A DNA stretch of 64,000 nucleotides. Source: Streptomyces viridochromogenes. Its GTDB lineage: Bacteria > Actinomycetota > Actinomycetes > Streptomycetales > Streptomycetaceae. The notes below the pieces were generated by a model. The model ran no database searches. It was not told the DNA's origin and saw nothing but the letters and a program-made list of their open reading frames with translations. The stretch is from NCBI RefSeq assembly GCF_001270495.1, contig NZ_LGUR01000196.1, forward strand, positions 62,001-126,000, written 5' to 3'. Positions 1 through 8,324 of the stretch are shown one piece after another. Each line of letters begins with the position of its first letter. Positions within the stretch are counted from its first letter, which is position 1. The position numbers were made by a program, and so were the translations under genes.

Positions 1-99
1 CGGGCCCGGATGCCGCGTCTGACCCGGCTGCGCGAGCGCATGGGCGTGCAGGAGCAGCTGTGGCGGAACCGTACGGGGTTCGGCGGACGTTCTTCGTGA
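1..99 (+). CDS. C-terminal end of an unidentified protein (partial)
   Basis: An open frame enters at base 1 and stops at TGA 97-99. The last 32 residues are basic, with many Arg and Leu, and end in GFGGRSS. The piece is too short to assign to a family. The next gene starts about 50 bases further on the same strand, so the two may be co-transcribed. That it is coding is an inference from codon usage (G/C in nearly all third positions) and the short gap. Confidence 0.4.
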   Translation, partial: RARMPRLTRLRERMGVQEQLWRNRTGFGGRSS

Positions 100-149
100 G
101 GGAGTGCCGGGACGGGGCCGGCGCCTGACAGGACGTGGGGGCGGGGCGG

Positions 150-1208
150 ATGGCGGACACCACCGTGCGGATCGACGGAAACACGCTGCGGCTGCCGGGC
201 GGAGTGGCGGTGCGGTTCATCCGTACGCTGCGGCTGCCCGAGACCGGCACGCATCCGCTGCCGCCGGGGCTCGGCGAGTTCCCGGTGCGGCGGGTGGCGG
301 ACTACGCGGACACCGTTCCGGAGGCATGGCGGGCGCGCGGCGGTGTGATGCTGCCGGTGTATCTGCGCGAGGCGATGTGGCTGAGCTTCGGGGGGACGAC
401 GGAACCGGCCGCCCTCCAGGTCGGCGTGGGCAAGGTGTGCGCCGTCTCGGGGAAGCCGTGGAGCGACCGGCTCACCCGCGAACCGCAGAACTACGTCGTA
501 CTCCCCCGCCAGCCCTGGCTGGACGGCATCAACTCAGGGAAGGGCACGGTCCGCCAGTTCGTGGCGGTCCCGCTCGGGCTGGGCGCGACCGTCGAGGGCC
601 AGGTCACCGGCGAGGAGGTCTGGGGCGGCGTACAGCTTCAGTCGTTCGCGCTGAAGGAGCCCCAGCTGGCCAGATGGCGTGCGGAGGAGCGGCGTCGGGC
701 GGAGGCGGCACGGGCGATGCCGCAGTACGGCGGCTATGGCGCCGCCATGCCCATGTCGGCACCGCCCGCCCCGGGTGCGGTCCCGGCGCCCGCCGCCGCT
801 CCGGCGGGCCGCCCGGCCAGGGCCGCCGCGGCGATGGGTCTGGGCGTCGGTGGTTCGATGCGCCAGGAGGTCTACGAGGACGACCGTCCGCTGTCGGACT
901 GGGCCGAGCGTCCCGCCGGCCGGGTCTTCGTCCATCTGGTGACGCCTCCGGAGTGGCGCCGCATCACCGGAGAGGCTCCCCCGCCGTCACCGGTGGACCG
1001 GGCCGCGTACACCCGGGCGGGGCTGCCCTGGTTCGACTACTACGACCAGGACGCCGAGGATCTCGCCCCCACGGACACCCTGGAGGCGGTGAAGCCGGTC
1101 GGTGACTGGCTCGGCGACGACCACGAGCCCTGGCAGGCGCCCGCGCCGGGCCAGGTGACGCCACTCAAGGACGCACAGGGCAAGCCGGTGCAGGACGGTG
1201 ACTGGTAG
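150..1208 (+). CDS. Unrecognised conserved-type protein, 352 aa
   Basis: I do not recognise a named family. The first 190 residues look like a folded, mixed alpha/beta domain. A low-complexity linker rich in Ala, Pro and Gly follows at about residues 195-235, with PAPAAAPAG-like runs and several Tyr-Gly pairs, and then an acidic C-terminal part with DWAERPAG and WFDYYDQDAED. No signal peptide or membrane segment is visible, so it is probably cytoplasmic. The ATG at 150 is preferred because a purine-rich GGGGGCGGGGCGG tract precedes it; an in-frame GTG at 135 is the alternative. Coding character is strong: third positions are GC-rich and the frame is long. Confidence 0.7.
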   Translation: MADTTVRIDGNTLRLPGGVAVRFIRTLRLPETGTHPLPPGLGEFPVRRVADYADTVPEAWRARGGVMLPVYLREAMWLSFGGTTEPAALQVGVGKVCAVSGKPWSDRLTREPQNYVVLPRQPWLDGINSGKGTVRQFVAVPLGLGATVEGQVTGEEVWGGVQLQSFALKEPQLARWRAEERRRAEAARAMPQYGGYGAAMPMSAPPAPGAVPAPAAAPAGRPARAAAAMGLGVGGSMRQEVYEDDRPLSDWAERPAGRVFVHLVTPPEWRRITGEAPPPSPVDRAAYTRAGLPWFDYYDQDAEDLAPTDTLEAVKPVGDWLGDDHEPWQAPAPGQVTPLKDAQGKPVQDGDW

Positions 1209-1229
1209 GCGGAGCGAGACGCCCCTCCC

Positions 1230-1246
1230 GTTGCACTCTGCGCAAC
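1230..1246. repeat. Inverted repeat upstream of the lactonase gene
   Basis: GTTGC and GCAAC face each other across 7 bases, within the 117-base gap before the next gene. A second CCGTTGC copy follows at about 1248. It may be a regulator site, but nothing here identifies the binding protein. Confidence 0.3.
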
Positions 1247-1331
1247 ACCCGTTGCCCCACTTGCGCTCGGCGGGTGATCCACGCCAGGGTGGCTGTCGCG
1301 ACCACGACGACCGACGACCTGAGGTGTGGAC

Positions 1332-2558
1332 ATGGGCAGTGGTGGGCTGAGCAGGCGCCGATTCACCGGAACCCTCGCGGGATCGGCCGTCGGCGTGACA
1401 CTCCCGGCGACCACGGCGTGCGACGACGCGCCCGCCCCGGCGGACACGGCCGACAGGGCGGCCGAGGCGACCACCCCCGAGAGCCGTCCGAGCGCCCAGA
1501 CCGAGGGCCGTGAGCCGTCCGGCCCGCACCCGCTCTACCTCGGCACCTACACCTCCGCCGAGGGCGGCGGCAAGGGCATCGGCTACGCCACGTACGACGC
1601 CATGACGGGCCGTATCACCGACGGCGGAGTCCTGGCGGAGACCGGCGACCCCTCGTTCCTCGCCCCGCACCCGAACGGCCGGACGCTGTACACCGTCAAC
1701 GAGCGGGAGGACGGCGGCGTGACCGCCGTGCGGCTCGCCGACCGGAAGGTCCTGGGCACCAGGAGTTCGGGGGGTGCGGGCCCCTGCCACCTCTCCGTGC
1801 ATCCGAGCGGGCGCTGGCTGCTGAGCGCCAACTACAACTCCGGCAGCGTGTCCGTCCACCCCATCGCCGCCTCGGGCGCCCTCCGCGAGCACACCGACGT
1901 GATCAGGCACTCCAGCCCGCCCCCCGGCCCCGATCCCGAGCGCCAGGACGGTCCGCACGCGCACCAGATCGTCACAAGCCCCGACGGCGGCCACGTACTC
2001 GCCGTCGACCTGGGCACGGACACCGTCTACACCTACCGCCTCGACCAGGCCAAGGGCACCCTCACCGAGGTGTCCCGGGCGCGCTCCCGCCCAGGCGCCG
2101 GGCCGCGCCACCTCACCTTCCACCCGGGAGGGCGGTACGCCTATCTGGCCAACGAGCTCGACAACACCGTCACGGTGTGCGCCTACGACCCGGCCACCGG
2201 GCGCGTCACGATCGGCGACCCGCAGCCGACCGGCACGGGCGACGTCACCAGCTATCCGTCGCAGATCCTGGTGACCGCGGACGGCCGGTTCGCCTACTTC
2301 GCCAACCGTGGGCACAACAGCCTGACGCGGTACGCCATCGAGGGGAAGGGCGCCCGGCTCCGGTTCCTCGACACGGTGCCGGTGCACGGCGACTGGCCGC
2401 GGCACACCGCGTTCTCGCCGGACGGGAGGCTGCTGTTCGTGGCGAACCAGCGCTCCAGCTCGGTCACCGTCTTCCATGTCGACCGCGGGAACGGTGAACT
2501 GCGGCTCGCGGGTGAGCCGTTCGCGTCACCCGTCGCCGTCTGTGCGCTGCCGCTGTAG
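1332..2558 (+). CDS. Secreted lactonase-family beta-propeller protein (6-phosphogluconolactonase type)
   Basis: The body (about residues 60-405) matches the Pgl/lactonase seven-bladed propeller family by its repeated blade motifs: FLAPHPNGRTLYTVNE, HLSVHPSGRWLLSANYNSG, HLTFHPGGRYAYLANELDNT and HTAFSPDGRLLFVANQRS. Cytoplasmic members hydrolyse 6-phosphogluconolactone. This one has a twin-arginine start (SRRRFTG near residue 7, then a hydrophobic stretch ending in Ala-Cys), so it is exported and may be a lipoprotein; its substrate is therefore unlikely to be the cytosolic lactone. The ATG at 1332 sits five bases after GAGGTG; a GTG at 1326 is in frame. The 3' end overlaps the convergent DUF2470 gene by 33 bases. 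Confidence 0.85.
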   Translation: MGSGGLSRRRFTGTLAGSAVGVTLPATTACDDAPAPADTADRAAEATTPESRPSAQTEGREPSGPHPLYLGTYTSAEGGGKGIGYATYDAMTGRITDGGVLAETGDPSFLAPHPNGRTLYTVNEREDGGVTAVRLADRKVLGTRSSGGAGPCHLSVHPSGRWLLSANYNSGSVSVHPIAASGALREHTDVIRHSSPPPGPDPERQDGPHAHQIVTSPDGGHVLAVDLGTDTVYTYRLDQAKGTLTEVSRARSRPGAGPRHLTFHPGGRYAYLANELDNTVTVCAYDPATGRVTIGDPQPTGTGDVTSYPSQILVTADGRFAYFANRGHNSLTRYAIEGKGARLRFLDTVPVHGDWPRHTAFSPDGRLLFVANQRSSSVTVFHVDRGNGELRLAGEPFASPVAVCALPL

Positions 2559-3251
2559 GGCGCGCGGGCAGGAGGCGGCACTGGCCTGGGCGAGCAGGAC
2601 GTGCATGCGCTCGGTGAGCTGGGCGACGTCGTCGGCGGGCCGGTGGAACGGCAGCCGTACGTCGCCGTCGGTGCGGGCGCGCTCGATGCGCAGCGTCAGT
2701 CCGTGCCGGTCGACGGCGAGGGGCTGGACGCGGACGGCGCCGTGCAGGCTGTCGGTGTCGACGAGGCGGGTGAGCCGCTCGACGGCGTCCGGGTGGCAGT
2801 CGGCGAGGTGGGTGAGCAGCCGGGCCTCGGCGGTGGCCAGCGGGTCGGGCACGGCGGCGGCGAACTCGTCGAGGTCGACGACCACGGCACCGGACGGCTG
2901 CCGCAGCACCACGCGGGTCGCCCGGAAAGCGAGTGCGCCGTCCTCCGGGGTGAACCAGCCGGACATCCAGAGCCGTGTGCGGATCCGCTTACGCACGGGC
3001 ACGGGGGCGACGTCGGCGAACTCCAGGACGGCGGACGGCTCCCCGCGGGGCGCGCAGATCGCCGCCGTGACGAGCACGCTGTCCTCCGGCACGTCCAGCA
3101 GGACACGGCCGTCGTCGGTCACCGTGTGCGCGCCGACGAGTTCCTCCCGGCAGCTCTCCGCGGTCACCCCGCAGGACCACGCACCGGCGAGTACCGACCG
3201 GGCTCGTTCCGCCGCGGAAGGTGCCGCCGTCCAGGCTTGGCTGTCACCCAT
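2526..3251 (-). CDS. DUF2470 domain protein, iron-box controlled
   Basis: This 241-residue soluble protein has a C-terminal DUF2470-like domain (about residues 150-230, including LLTHLADCHPDAVERLTRLV and VQPLAVDRHGLTLRIERAR). DUF2470 is related to the C-terminal domain of HugZ-type haem-handling split-barrel proteins. The N-terminal part resembles the barrel portion of that family (LVTAAICAPRGEPSAVLEF). I start it at ATG 3251 because GGAGGT lies six bases upstream; the longer frame to 3362 would run through the iron box. A perfect iron box just upstream indicates DmdR/IdeR repression in iron-rich cells. A role in haem or iron handling is inferred from family and promoter together. Confidence 0.8.
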   Translation of the reverse strand: MGDSQAWTAAPSAAERARSVLAGAWSCGVTAESCREELVGAHTVTDDGRVLLDVPEDSVLVTAAICAPRGEPSAVLEFADVAPVPVRKRIRTRLWMSGWFTPEDGALAFRATRVVLRQPSGAVVVDLDEFAAAVPDPLATAEARLLTHLADCHPDAVERLTRLVDTDSLHGAVRVQPLAVDRHGLTLRIERARTDGDVRLPFHRPADDVAQLTERMHVLLAQASAASCPRALQRQRTDGDG

Positions 3252-3262
3252 CCCGTACCTCC

Positions 3263-3281
3263 TTAGGTAAGCCTTGCCTAA
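3263..3281. promoter_or_regulatory. Iron box (DmdR1/IdeR-type operator)
   Basis: TTAGGTAAGCCTTGCCTAA is a 19-base interrupted palindrome matching the actinobacterial DtxR-family consensus (TTAGGTTAGGCTCACCTAA type) at both arms. It lies 12 bases upstream of the DUF2470 start codon and directly before its GGAGGT ribosome site, so a bound repressor would block transcription. Confidence 0.85.
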
Positions 3282-3345
3282 CCTACCGAAGATCGAGCCG
3301 CACGCCAACCAGCCACGCGTTCCTGTGTGATCTCTTTGCGGGGGC

Positions 3346-3954
3346 TCAGGGTGTGATGACACCCAGCAGGGCGCGGGCGCACAGGTCGCGCACCTGGTCC
3401 CGGGAGAGGTCCGAGCCGCGCAGCCACTCCAGGCAGACGGCCGTGGTGAACGCCAGCCAGCCCCGCACGGCGAGCCGGACGTCGGGCCGCCCCTCGAAGA
3501 CCGGCCCGAACTCGGGGTCCGCCGCCATCGCCGCCAGAATCTGCTTCTCCTGCGCGGCCAGCGCCCGTTGGTAGACCTTGCGTACGGCGCGGTCGCCGGC
3601 CGCGTCGGCGCGGTGGAAGGCGCGATAGCCGTGGGCGTGGGCTTCGACGTACTCCAGATACGTGTCGAGGCCCGCGGCGAGCTGCTCGCGGACCGGGACG
3701 CCGGGCACGGCGGCCGTCATCCGCAGCATGCGCTCGCTCTCCCGCTCGACGACCGCCGCGAAGAAGTCACGCTTGGTCGGGAAGTAGTGGTAGAGCAGCC
3801 CGCGCGAGACGCCGGCGATCTCGGCGACCTGCTCGATCCACACCTCGTCGTACGGGCTCTCCGAGAACAGCCGCGCCCCGACGGTCAGGAGCTGTTCACG
3901 GCGCTCCTGGGTGCTGAGCCGGCGGCGTGTGCGCTCGCCCTGGTTGGCGGCCAT
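3346..3954 (-). CDS. TetR-family transcriptional regulator
   Basis: This is a 202-residue protein of standard TetR length. The N-terminal helix-turn-helix spans about residues 16-65 (RREQLLTVGARLFSESPYDE, then VAEIAGVSRGLLYHYFPTKR). The C-terminal ligand-binding half is all helical. It diverges from the P450 gene starting 108 bases away, the usual arrangement for a regulator that represses its neighbour and itself. The inducer is probably a P450 substrate such as a fatty acid, but that is inference. Confidence 0.9.
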   Translation of the reverse strand: MAANQGERTRRRLSTQERREQLLTVGARLFSESPYDEVWIEQVAEIAGVSRGLLYHYFPTKRDFFAAVVERESERMLRMTAAVPGVPVREQLAAGLDTYLEYVEAHAHGYRAFHRADAAGDRAVRKVYQRALAAQEKQILAAMAADPEFGPVFEGRPDVRLAVRGWLAFTTAVCLEWLRGSDLSRDQVRDLCARALLGVITP

Positions 3955-4061
3955 ACCCGCACTTTACTTGACGTCGATTCAGCAGCGGGATGAGACTGAA
4001 CACGCTATTGAACCCATGTACAACACGCTCAACCTGCCGATGCAGCAAGGGAGATCGCGTC

Positions 4062-5588
4062 ATGACGGAGACGACGACGGCAGCCGGACTGCCGAAGGGA
4101 TTCCGCAGCGCCGAGCAGGGCTGGCCGGAGCTGCGACGCATACCCCGGCCCCCGTACCGGCTCCCCCTGCTCGGCGACGTGCTCGGAGCCAGCCGGACCA
4201 AGCCCCTGCAGGACTCGCTGCGCCATGCCCGCCGACTCGGACCGATCTTCCGGCGCAGGGTCTTCAACAAGGAGATGGTGTTCGTGTGGGGCGCCGCGCT
4301 GGCGGCCGACATGGCGGACGAGTCGCGGTTCGCCAAGCACGTGGGGCTCGGCGTCGCCAACCTGCGACCGGTCGTCGGGGACGGACTGTTCACGGCGTAC
4401 AACCACGAGCCCAACTGGCAGCTGGCCCACGACGTCCTGGCGCCGGGGTTCAGCCGGGAGGCGATGGCGGGCTACCACCCGATGATGCTCGCCGTGGCGG
4501 ACCGGCTCATGGACCGCTGGGACCGCGAAATGGCTGCGGGCCGGGCAGTGGACGTGCCCGAGGACATGACCAAACTGACCCTGGAGACCATCGCGCGCAC
4601 GGGATTCGGGCATGACTTCGGCTCCTTCGAGCGGACCCGGCCGCACCCCTTCGTCACGGCGATGGTGGGCACCCTCACCTACGCGCAGCGGCTCAACACC
4701 GTGCCGTCGCCGTTCCTGCTACGACGTGCCGCGCGCCGCAACGACGGGGACGTCGCGTACCTCAACCGAACGGTCGACGACCTGGTCCGCGCCCGTACGG
4801 CCGGCGGCGGGGCGGGCGACGGCGACCTGCTGGACCGGATGCTGGAGACGGCCCATCCGGAGACGGGCGAGCGGCTGTCGCCCGAGAACGTCCGCCGCCA
4901 GGTGATCACCTTCCTGGTCGCCGGGCACGAGACGACGTCGGGGGCACTCTCCTTCGCCCTGCACTACCTCTCCCGGCACCCCGACGTCGCCGCCCGCGCC
5001 CGTGCCGAGGTCGACCGGGTCTGGGGCGGCACGGCGGTGCCGGGCTACGACCAGGTGGCCAAGCTGCGCTATGTCCGCCGGGTCCTGGACGAGTCGCAGC
5101 GGCTGTGGCCGACGGTGCCGGCCTTCACCCGGGAGGCCCGCGAGGACACCGTGCTCGGCGGGGTCCATCCGATGCGGCGGGGCGGCTGGGCGCTGGTGCT
5201 CACGGCGATGCTGCACCGTGATCCCGAGGTGTGGGGCGCGGACGCCGACCGGTTCGATCCGGACCGCTTCGAACCGCAGGCCGTACGGACGCGTCCGCCG
5301 CACACCTTCAAGCCGTTCGGGACCGGGGCGCGGGCGTGCATCGGCCGCCAGTTCGCGTTGCACGAGGCCACGCTGGTGCTGGGCCTGCTGCTGCGCCGGT
5401 ACGAGTTCAGGGACGACCCGGGCTACCGGCTGCGGGTGACGGAGCGGCTGACGCTGATGCCGGAGGGGCTGCGGCTGCGCCTGGAGCGGCGGGCGGGCGG
5501 CGCCGCGCACGCGGCCCCCGTCTCGTCCGGGCACACCGAGAGCGCGCCGTCAGACCTTCGCTGTCCAGTGCACCGGGTGGCCGACTGA
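4062..5588 (+). CDS. Cytochrome P450 (CYP102-like haem domain, no reductase)
   Basis: The 508-residue protein carries all P450 signatures: the I-helix AGHETTSG at about residue 287, ExxR in ESQRLWP at about 344, and the haem-binding loop [15 protein letters not shown] with the cysteine at about residue 426. The sequence style ([25 protein letters not shown]) resembles the haem part of CYP102, the fatty-acid hydroxylase family, but the protein stops after the haem domain with a short Ala-rich tail, so it needs separate redox partners. Streptomyces have stand-alone CYP102B members of this kind. ATG 4062 follows AAGGGAGA; an earlier in-frame start at 3990 lacks one. The 3' end overlaps the next convergent gene by 39 bases. 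Confidence 0.88.
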   Translation: MTETTTAAGLPKGFRSAEQGWPELRRIPRPPYRLPLLGDVLGASRTKPLQDSLRHARRLGPIFRRRVFNKEMVFVWGAALAADMADESRFAKHVGLGVANLRPVVGDGLFTAYNHEPNWQLAHDVLAPGFSREAMAGYHPMMLAVADRLMDRWDREMAAGRAVDVPEDMTKLTLETIARTGFGHDFGSFERTRPHPFVTAMVGTLTYAQRLNTVPSPFLLRRAARRNDGDVAYLNRTVDDLVRARTAGGGAGDGDLLDRMLETAHPETGERLSPENVRRQVITFLVAGHETTSGALSFALHYLSRHPDVAARARAEVDRVWGGTAVPGYDQVAKLRYVRRVLDESQRLWPTVPAFTREAREDTVLGGVHPMRRGGWALVLTAMLHRDPEVWGADADRFDPDRFEPQAVRTRPPHTFKPFGTGARACIGRQFALHEATLVLGLLLRRYEFRDDPGYRLRVTERLTLMPEGLRLRLERRAGGAAHAAPVSSGHTESAPSDLRCPVHRVAD

Positions 5589-6380
5589 GCCGGGCAGCCG
5601 GGTGCCCGTGCTGCCCCGGGCCGCGTTCAGCTGGGGCTGGGTCACGAAGAACGCGCCCGTCAGATCGGCGTCCGTGAGGTCGGTGTCGCGCAGGTCGGCA
5701 CCGATGAGGTCGGCCCCGCGCAGATCGGCGCCGGTCAGGTCGGCGGCGATGAGGTAGGCACCGCGCAGGTTCGCGCCGCGCAGGTCGGCGCCCTTGAGCC
5801 GGGCACCCATCAGATCCGCGCCCCGGCGGTTCTTCTTACGGCCGCCGAATCCGGCCCGGGCCAGCTCGCTGGCCTTGAGCAGCAGCACGTTGACGTCCTC
5901 GCGGTGCGCGGCCACGTCCAGCGCGGCGAGTTCCTCCGGGGTCTGCCGGGTCAGCTCCTCGGTCCTGTCCAGGATCCGGCGCAGATCGGCGTGGAGGGGG
6001 CGGGCGGCGGGCAGGGTGAGCGCCTCGGTGAGGTACCAGAGCAGTTCGTGGAGCTGGCGGACGACCGGGAAGACGTCGGACATCTGCCGGGCGTGCGCAG
6101 GGGAGCCCGTCCGCCAGTCCTGACCCGCGAAGGTGACCTGCGAGACCTTCTGGCCGGCGCCGAAGCAGTCGTAGACGGTGCAGCCGGTGAAGCCGGTCTG
6201 CCGGAGCCGGTCGTGGATGCCGCACCGGTGGTCGTCGCGGAGGTTGTGGCAGGGCTTCCCGGCCGCCTTGTCGACCGCGAAGTCGGCGGAGGCGGCGAAG
6301 GGCAGGGCCACACAGCACAGCCCGAAGCAGCTGGCGCAGTCGCCGCGCAGGTCGGTCCGGTCGAACATCTGATCTTGCAT
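5550..6380 (-). CDS. Cysteine-rich pentapeptide-repeat protein
   Basis: There are two parts. The first 60 residues carry a cysteine cluster (CASCFGLCC, then KPCHNL, RCGIHD and CTVYDCFG), suggesting a bound metal or iron-sulfur centre as in YkgJ-like CxxCxxxCC domains. A helical linker follows. From about residue 190 there are 11 or so A(D/N)LxG pentapeptide units ([19 protein letters not shown] and onwards), which form a right-handed quadrilateral helix. Pentapeptide proteins act in DNA mimicry or protein binding, but no specific role can be read here. The start is uncertain: ATG 6380 is chosen; ATG 6392, ATG 6368 and GTG 6410 are in frame and none has a strong ribosome site. It converges on and overlaps the P450 gene. 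Confidence 0.8.
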   Translation of the reverse strand: MQDQMFDRTDLRGDCASCFGLCCVALPFAASADFAVDKAAGKPCHNLRDDHRCGIHDRLRQTGFTGCTVYDCFGAGQKVSQVTFAGQDWRTGSPAHARQMSDVFPVVRQLHELLWYLTEALTLPAARPLHADLRRILDRTEELTRQTPEELAALDVAAHREDVNVLLLKASELARAGFGGRKKNRRGADLMGARLKGADLRGANLRGAYLIAADLTGADLRGADLIGADLRDTDLTDADLTGAFFVTQPQLNAARGSTGTRLPGSVGHPVHWTAKV

Positions 6381-6450
6381 ACCGTTCAGCATACGGAACC
6401 AGGAGGTCACCGGTGAGTGTCATACGCACCTACCGACCCCCGTGCCGGGC

Positions 6451-7347
6451 TCAGCCGGCGAGGTCCGGCAGATCGAGGCCGGCCAGGCGCGCCGGGTCGG
6501 CCAGGATGTACATCTCGGTGATCCGGCCGTCGACGACGGTGACGCCCATGACCGACTGCGGCCGCCCCTCGGGGGCGTTGAGCACCCCGACCGTGCCGTT
6601 GACGGACACGAGCCGCATGTACCGTGCGAACTGCCGGAAGAGCATGGCCTGTTCGGCCACCGGCTTCGCACCGCGCACCACCTTGGACGCCGCGGCACCA
6701 CCGACCAGCGGTCCGGAATCGACCCGCAGCACGATGCCGGGGTCGAGAACGGCGAGCAGCGCCTCGAAGTCCCCCGCGCGGGAGGCGGCCATGAAGGCGT
6801 CGAGGACCTGCCGCTGTCTGCCGGGATCGGTTTCGCCGGACGGTGCGGCGCCTTTCACCCGGCGCCGGGCGCGACTGGCGAGCTGCCGGGTGGCGGCCGA
6901 CGAGCGCTCCACGATCGGCGCGATGTCGTCGAACGGCACCGCGAACATGTCGTGCAGCACGAACGCGATCCGCTCGGCGGGTTCCAGTGCCTCCAGCACC
7001 ACGAGCAGGGCCAGCCCCACCGAGTCGGCCTGGAGCACCTCCTGCTCCGGGTCGATGGTCGACAGCGGCCTGATCACGGGGTCCGGGACGAAGGTGTCGT
7101 CGAGGGGCTCCTCGTGGCGCCGCGTGCGGGAGCGGAGCAGGTCCAGACAGACCCGGCCGACCACCGTGGTCAGCCAGCCACCGAGGTTCCCGATGTCGTC
7201 CGCGTCGCTCCGGCTCAGCTTCAGCCAGGCCTCCTGGACGGCGTCCTCCGCCTCGGCCAGGGAGCCCAGCATGCGGTAGGCGACCGCCTTGAGACGGCCA
7301 CGGTGCTCCTCGAAGCGGTCCGCCAGCAGTTCCGTGTCGTTCACCAT
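6451..7347 (-). CDS. ECF41-type RNA polymerase sigma factor with SnoaL-like tail
   Basis: At 298 residues it is longer than a classic ECF factor. Region 2 is at about residues 15-80 (AYRMLGSLAEAEDAVQEAWL), region 4 at about 120-170 (LVVLEALEPAERIAFVLHD, then IAPIVERSSAATRQLASRAR), and a SnoaL-like domain covers the last 110 residues. This is the SigJ/ECF41 layout, in which the tail takes the place of an anti-sigma factor. The tail has the family's DGRI motif and an NPDKL-like site written ADPARL. ECF41 genes usually sit beside a carboxymuconolactone-decarboxylase, oxidoreductase or epimerase gene; none is adjacent here. Start: ATG 7347, after a G-rich tract; ATG 7377 is possible. Confidence 0.9.
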   Translation of the reverse strand: MVNDTELLADRFEEHRGRLKAVAYRMLGSLAEAEDAVQEAWLKLSRSDADDIGNLGGWLTTVVGRVCLDLLRSRTRRHEEPLDDTFVPDPVIRPLSTIDPEQEVLQADSVGLALLVVLEALEPAERIAFVLHDMFAVPFDDIAPIVERSSAATRQLASRARRRVKGAAPSGETDPGRQRQVLDAFMAASRAGDFEALLAVLDPGIVLRVDSGPLVGGAAASKVVRGAKPVAEQAMLFRQFARYMRLVSVNGTVGVLNAPEGRPQSVMGVTVVDGRITEMYILADPARLAGLDLPDLAG

Positions 7348-7416
7348 GCCCCCGTCACCATGCCCCCCCGTATCCATGCCCTGGCACCATGCCCCCCGTG
7401 CTCCTCTGGCCGCCGG

Positions 7417-8166
7417 TCAGAACTCTCGGCCGAACAGTTCGAACGCCACGGCCGGCTTCCCGCCGAACCGCTCCCCCGTCGCCTCTGCGTTGCCCGTGAG
7501 GAAACGGCGGGCGTACGCCTCCGGGTCCTCGTCCGTCAACACCTCGATGTAGGTGCGGTGTTCGAGCAGCGAGCGCACCCCGCGCTCCAGGCCCGCCGAC
7601 GCGTCCACCGCGTGCGTGGGTGTGCTGGACCCGGCGACGGCGACCCAGCGGACGCCGTCCCAGGGCTCCAGGCCCTGCTCGACGAGCTCGGGGAAGATCC
7701 AGCGGTTGCCGGCGTCGCCGGCCGCGTCCAGCGTGGCACGGCCGACCGCCACATGGTCCGGGGTGTTCCAGGCGACGCCGCCCCAGGTGTCCCGGTGGTT
7801 GAGCGTGATCACCAGCTCGGGCCGGTGCCGACGGATCGCGGCGGCGATGTCGCGGCGCAGGGCGATGCCGTACTCGATCACGCCGTCCCTGTGGTCGAGG
7901 AACTCCACCGCCGACACGCCCACCACCGCGGCGCTCGCCCGCTGCTCGCGCTCCCGCAGCGGGCCGCACTTCTCGGGTTCGAGTGTGTCGATGCCGGCCT
8001 CGCCGCGGGTCGCGAGGACGTAGGTGACCTCGCGACCGCCGTCGGTCCAGGCGGCGATCGCCGCCGAGCAGCCGTACTCGAGGTCGTCCGGGTGCGCGAC
8101 GACGGCGAGCGCACGCTGCCAGTCGTCCGGCATGGGCTTCAGCTGAGTGATCGTCGGCTCCGTCAT
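7417..8166 (-). CDS. PIG-L family deacetylase
   Basis: The 249-residue protein belongs to the LmbE/PIG-L zinc hydrolase family, which removes acetyl groups from GlcNAc-containing compounds (MshB and Mca in mycothiol metabolism are relatives). The zinc motif AVVAHPDDLEYG is at about residues 21-32. EFLDHRDG and LVITLNHRDTWGG supply further conserved residues, and NTPDHVAVGRATLDAAGDAG contains the H-x(n)-H zinc and substrate region. There is no signal peptide, so it is cytosolic. Its substrate cannot be told. It lies 69 bases upstream of the sigma gene on the same strand and could be co-transcribed with it. Confidence 0.88.
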   Translation of the reverse strand: MTEPTITQLKPMPDDWQRALAVVAHPDDLEYGCSAAIAAWTDGGREVTYVLATRGEAGIDTLEPEKCGPLREREQRASAAVVGVSAVEFLDHRDGVIEYGIALRRDIAAAIRRHRPELVITLNHRDTWGGVAWNTPDHVAVGRATLDAAGDAGNRWIFPELVEQGLEPWDGVRWVAVAGSSTPTHAVDASAGLERGVRSLLEHRTYIEVLTDEDPEAYARRFLTGNAEATGERFGGKPAVAFELFGREF

Positions 8167-8324
8167 GGGGGTCAGCCTAGGACACGCTCCGCGGTCTCCC
8201 CAGCGCGTTTTGGGCGCTCCCCGCTCTTGTCAAGACACGAATATCCGAGACATGACGTGCGGGCCTTCGATCATGCCTAGTTGATACCAGAACCGCACCA
8301 CGACACGGACGGAGATCAGCGACA

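Noticed and set aside
6413..7279. Rightward frame with a GGAGG-like site opposite the sigma factor
   Set aside because: The AGGAGGT is real but the protein is Ser/Arg/Thr-rich and antisense to a clear ECF41 gene, so the site is taken as chance.
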